From Chloroflexota bacterium (GTDB lineage: Bacteria; Chloroflexota; Dehalococcoidia; Lucifugimonadales; Lucifugimonadaceae), in NCBI GenBank assembly GCA_002730795.1, contig PCAX01000061.1, forward strand, positions 1 through 8,542: 8,542 bases of DNA, in the 5' to 3' direction. This document shows, in pieces, positions 6,554 to 8,542 of the stretch; within the stretch, counting starts at the first letter, position 1, and every line of letters begins with the position of its first letter. The notes beneath the pieces are model-generated. The model was not told the origin of the DNA. It searched no databases and worked only from the letters and a program-made list of their open reading frames with translations. A program made the translations under genes and the position numbers.

Positions 6554-6566
6554 GGTTTTACAAAAA
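6554..6566. repeat. 13-base direct repeat, copy 1 (GGTTTTACAAAAA)
   Basis: The sequence is identical to the copy at 6867-6879, and both are followed by an AAGT- or GTTG-like continuation (copy 1 by GTTGAAG, copy 2 by AGTGGAAA). It lies about 70 bases upstream of the birA start, over the weak minus-strand -35 candidate. In so A+T-rich a region a 13-mer match is not strong evidence by itself. Confidence 0.4.
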
Positions 6567-6866
6567 GTTGAAGTTGCATGCACATCCTGAAATTTCCCAA
6601 AATAGCATTACAACAAAAACACTTTACGTTCCACAAAATCACAGATCAGATAATGATTGATGATATTTAATCGAACACAAAAATTTTATAGAATTGATCA
6701 AACGAGAATCAACAGATTCATCTATCGATAATCACATTAGGATTAAAGAGATAATAAAAAATCAAACCTTGACGTACATAAATTTATACAAACAATAAAA
6801 CTAACTTCGTTTTACAGTTTGCATTAAATGAAAACAAGAAGACGTATATTGCTACATTGCAATTGG

Positions 6867-6879
6867 GGTTTTACAAAAA
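6867..6879. repeat. 13-base direct repeat, copy 2 (GGTTTTACAAAAA)
   Basis: The second copy lies immediately before the probable ribosome binding site (GTGGA, 6881-6885) of the aminotransferase. A third, shorter relative, GTTTTACA, occurs at 6809-6816. One copy near each of two divergent genes would suit a shared regulator, but this is inference. Confidence 0.4.
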
Positions 6880-6893
6880 AGTGGAAATAGTTT

Positions 6894-8201
6894 ATGAAAT
6901 TTGACAATTCAATAAAGTTGTATGAGCGCGGGCTCAAATCCATCGCAGGTGGTGTATCCAGTCAAATAAGAATTGATGAACCAGCTGATGTGCCGCTTTT
7001 CTTTACAAAAGCCAAAGGTTCAAAGATTTGGGACGCTGACGGTAATGAGTACATCGATTATATACAAGGCATGGGTCCAAATATTTTCGGCCACGCTCCA
7101 GATTTTATTATTCAGGCTGTAAATCTGGATATGCAAAACGGCTTTGTGTTCGCCGGTCAGCATGAAAAAGAATTGGAAGTAGCTGAAATGGCTTTGGAAA
7201 TGATACCAATGGTTAACGCTAGCGTACGTTTCGCATCATCTGGAACAGAAATAGATCAATTAGCAATACGGTTAATGAGAGGATACACGGGTAGAAATAA
7301 GTACATTAAATTTGAAGGTCACTATCATGGATGGACAGATTCTGTTTCTTATAGCGTGCATCCTAATTTGGAATACGCGGGAAGTTTAGAAAATCCATTT
7401 CCTGTTTTTGAATCTATGGGAATAGACAATGGAACACGTGATTCAATTGTAACGTGTCAATGGAACGACCTAGATCTTCTAGAAAAAGCGTTCACGAACA
7501 ACAAAGGAGAAATCGCCGGCGTTATCATGGAACCAATACTTGCTAACTCCAATTGTATCTACCCTAACGATGGTTATTTAGAAGGGGTTAAAGCATTGTG
7601 TGAAGCACATGGATCGTTATTATGTTTTGACGAAGTGATCACTGGGTTCAGAATAGCTGCTGGGGGAGCACAAGAAATCACAAAAGTTATTCCGGATATT
7701 GCCACTTACGCCAAATCTATGGCCGGCGGATTCCCAATAGCGATGCTGGTTGGGCGTCGCGATATCATGGATTTTATAGGTTCAGGAAAGGTGTATCACG
7801 GTGGAAGTTTTAATTCCAACGTTATGTCTATTTCTGCTGCCCATGCTTCTCTAAATTATCTTCAAGATCCCAAGCGCCAACTATATAAAAAGATGAATAA
7901 TGTGGGGGACTCCCTGATAAAAGGGCTCCGAGAGGTAGCAAAATCATCAGACTCTGACTTACATATACAAGGAAATGGATCTCTGTTCGCGATATCGTTT
8001 ACTAAAGAAAAACAAATTCGTAACTGGCGGGAACATTTTCTGCATTGCGATGAAATAAAATACAGCTCTTTTGCCAAGGCTATGTTGTCAAACGGCATTC
8101 GCCTTTCAAGTAATGGTCGTATTCATATTTCTTCAGCTCATAGTTATGAAGACATTGATAGAACCCTAGAAGCAACTAAATATGCACTGAAATGTTTGTA
8201 A
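6894..8201 (+). CDS. Class III PLP-dependent aminotransferase, glutamate-1-semialdehyde aminomutase-like
   Basis: This is a 435-residue fold-type I pyridoxal phosphate enzyme. The ATG at 6894 follows GTGGA (6881-6885) by eight bases. Motifs in order are GGVSSQIR (19-26), the domain entry DADGNEYIDYIQGMGPNIFGH (47-67), the phosphate-binding SSGTE (115-119), RLMRGYTGRNKYIKFEGHYHGW (126-147), IMEPI (211-215), FDEVITGFR (245-253) with D246 contacting the pyridine nitrogen, and YAKSMAGGFPIA (272-283) with K274 as the Schiff-base lysine. HGGSFNSN (302-309) follows. The IAAGGAQ segment after the FDEVITGFR motif and the overall order are those of HemL, but after SSGTE the family's A-T-M is replaced by I-D-Q, and the lysine loop differs from HemL's GKIIGGG. 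I therefore do not call hemL: substrate and reaction (transamination or aminomutation) are unknown. No haem genes are nearby. The next gene begins 45 bases on and is probably co-transcribed. Confidence 0.87.
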   Translation: MKFDNSIKLYERGLKSIAGGVSSQIRIDEPADVPLFFTKAKGSKIWDADGNEYIDYIQGMGPNIFGHAPDFIIQAVNLDMQNGFVFAGQHEKELEVAEMALEMIPMVNASVRFASSGTEIDQLAIRLMRGYTGRNKYIKFEGHYHGWTDSVSYSVHPNLEYAGSLENPFPVFESMGIDNGTRDSIVTCQWNDLDLLEKAFTNNKGEIAGVIMEPILANSNCIYPNDGYLEGVKALCEAHGSLLCFDEVITGFRIAAGGAQEITKVIPDIATYAKSMAGGFPIAMLVGRRDIMDFIGSGKVYHGGSFNSNVMSISAAHASLNYLQDPKRQLYKKMNNVGDSLIKGLREVAKSSDSDLHIQGNGSLFAISFTKEKQIRNWREHFLHCDEIKYSSFAKAMLSNGIRLSSNGRIHISSAHSYEDIDRTLEATKYALKCL

Positions 8202-8246
8202 GTATCTTTTAGTGGTCGGTAGTTATGTTTGTACTGGAGAAATATT

Positions 8247-8542
8247 TTGCCCTGGAAATCAGCTGTTTCTAATGAAACTAACCTCGAGGACGCAATAGAA
8301 GATTTATCTAGTCAGATTGGGATGTTTAAATTCACCAAATTCCCAACTGTATGTGTAATTTTCGTTTCCGCTCATCACCAAGAGTTTTATGATTTTCTGC
8401 CGAAATTAGTTAACAAATCGTTAAAATCGGATATTTTGATTGGGTGTTCTGGTACAGGCGTTATTGGTAATGGATTAGAACTAGAAGGTAAGCCTGGGGT
8501 GTCCGTGGCATACGGCGTTTTACCATCTGTTAAAATGAACCC
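8247..8542 (+). CDS. FIST N-domain protein, N-terminal part (partial, 3' end outside window)
   Basis: The frame is open from TTG 8247 to the right edge, 98 complete codons. TTG is chosen because GGAGA (8236-8240) stands six bases before it. The protein begins MPWKSAVSNETNLEDAIEDL. It then shows the FIST_N pattern: a hydrophobic strand with VIFVSAHH (residues about 39-46), a helix, then SDILIGCSGTGVIGNGLELEG (about 65-85), matching the family's 'liGcs..gvig.g.E.e', and a further strand GVSVAYGVLP. FIST domains are predicted ligand-binding sensory modules found in signal transduction proteins and also as stand-alone cytoplasmic proteins; small ligands such as amino acids have been proposed. Whether this one carries FIST_C only or an output domain cannot be seen. 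It follows the aminotransferase by 45 bases on the same strand. Confidence 0.75.
   Translation, partial: MPWKSAVSNETNLEDAIEDLSSQIGMFKFTKFPTVCVIFVSAHHQEFYDFLPKLVNKSLKSDILIGCSGTGVIGNGLELEGKPGVSVAYGVLPSVKMN

Larger units (their letters stand above)
6484..6893. other. A+T-rich intergenic spacer between divergent birA and aminotransferase
   Basis: About 410 bases contain no gene I can support. A 71-codon plus-strand frame (6445-6660) runs back into birA and looks like nothing known. As the shared upstream region of two divergent genes it should hold both promoters. For birA the best candidate on the minus strand is TATATT (6537-6542 complement) with TTGTAA (6558-6563 complement), but the 15-base spacing is short. 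For the aminotransferase, TTGACG (6769-6774) has no convincing -10. Small inverted repeats include GAATC-AACA-GATTC (6706-6719), flanked by outer arms ATAGA (6688-6692) and TCTAT (6721-6725). A 13-base direct repeat is listed separately. No tRNA or riboswitch core was recognised. Confidence 0.6.

Noticed and set aside
6445..6660. 71-codon plus-strand reading frame between birA and the aminotransferase
   Set aside because: It begins inside birA on the other strand and the translation resembles nothing known; its composition simply reflects the A+T-rich spacer.
6706..6719. GAATC-AACA-GATTC hairpin as a terminator or RNA gene
   Set aside because: It has only five pairs, no T-run follows, and no gene ends nearby; it is kept only as part of the spacer description.
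6769..6790. TTGACG plus TATACA as a promoter for the aminotransferase
   Set aside because: The spacing between the hexamers is only 10 bases, too short for a sigma-70 type promoter, and no better -10 stands at 16-18 bases.

Overview
The window reads as an A+T-rich bacterial chromosome segment with ordinary, tightly packed housekeeping genes. The order ftsZ end, nrdR, nrdJ (B12-dependent ribonucleotide reductase), together with low G+C and frequent TTG/GTG starts, fits a member of the Chloroflexota, plausibly a Dehalococcoidia or SAR202-type lineage. That placement is an inference from gene order and protein character, not from a marker-gene comparison.

Layout. Bases 3-200 hold the last 65 codons of a cell-division GTPase gene (ftsZ), closed by a good intrinsic terminator (210-238). 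A 294-base leader (201-494) follows. It is rich in short inverted repeats and holds one candidate NrdR box, and it precedes nrdR (495-1031) and nrdJ (1052-3472), which are 20 bases apart and almost certainly one transcript. On the same strand come pdxA (3554-4567, vitamin B6 synthesis), proC (4643-5446, proline synthesis) and a small YggT-family membrane protein gene (5448-5693). proC and yggT are separated by one base, and the yggT ribosome binding site lies inside the end of proC. A monofunctional biotin-protein ligase gene (birA type, 5698-6483) is convergent with them, leaving a 4-base gap.

A very A+T-rich spacer of about 410 bases (6484-6893) separates the divergent birA and aminotransferase genes. 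It has no convincing gene, but carries a 13-base direct repeat and small inverted repeats. To the right are a class III PLP aminotransferase resembling glutamate-1-semialdehyde aminomutase (6894-8201) and the first 98 codons of a probable FIST-domain sensory protein (8247 onward, cut by the window edge). These two are spaced as an operon.

How they work together. nrdR/nrdJ form a self-contained dNTP supply unit: a nucleotide-sensing repressor beside the reductase it would control. PdxA would feed pyridoxal phosphate, the cofactor of the aminotransferase further right, but nothing in the sequence ties the two beyond proximity. I found no phage, transposon, CRISPR, toxin-antitoxin or RNA gene, and no strong sign of an undescribed system. 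The observations most worth a second look are the nrdR leader, the unusual pyridoxal-phosphate-site residues and FIST neighbour of the aminotransferase, the apparently absent FtsZ C-terminal peptide, and the repeat-bearing spacer.
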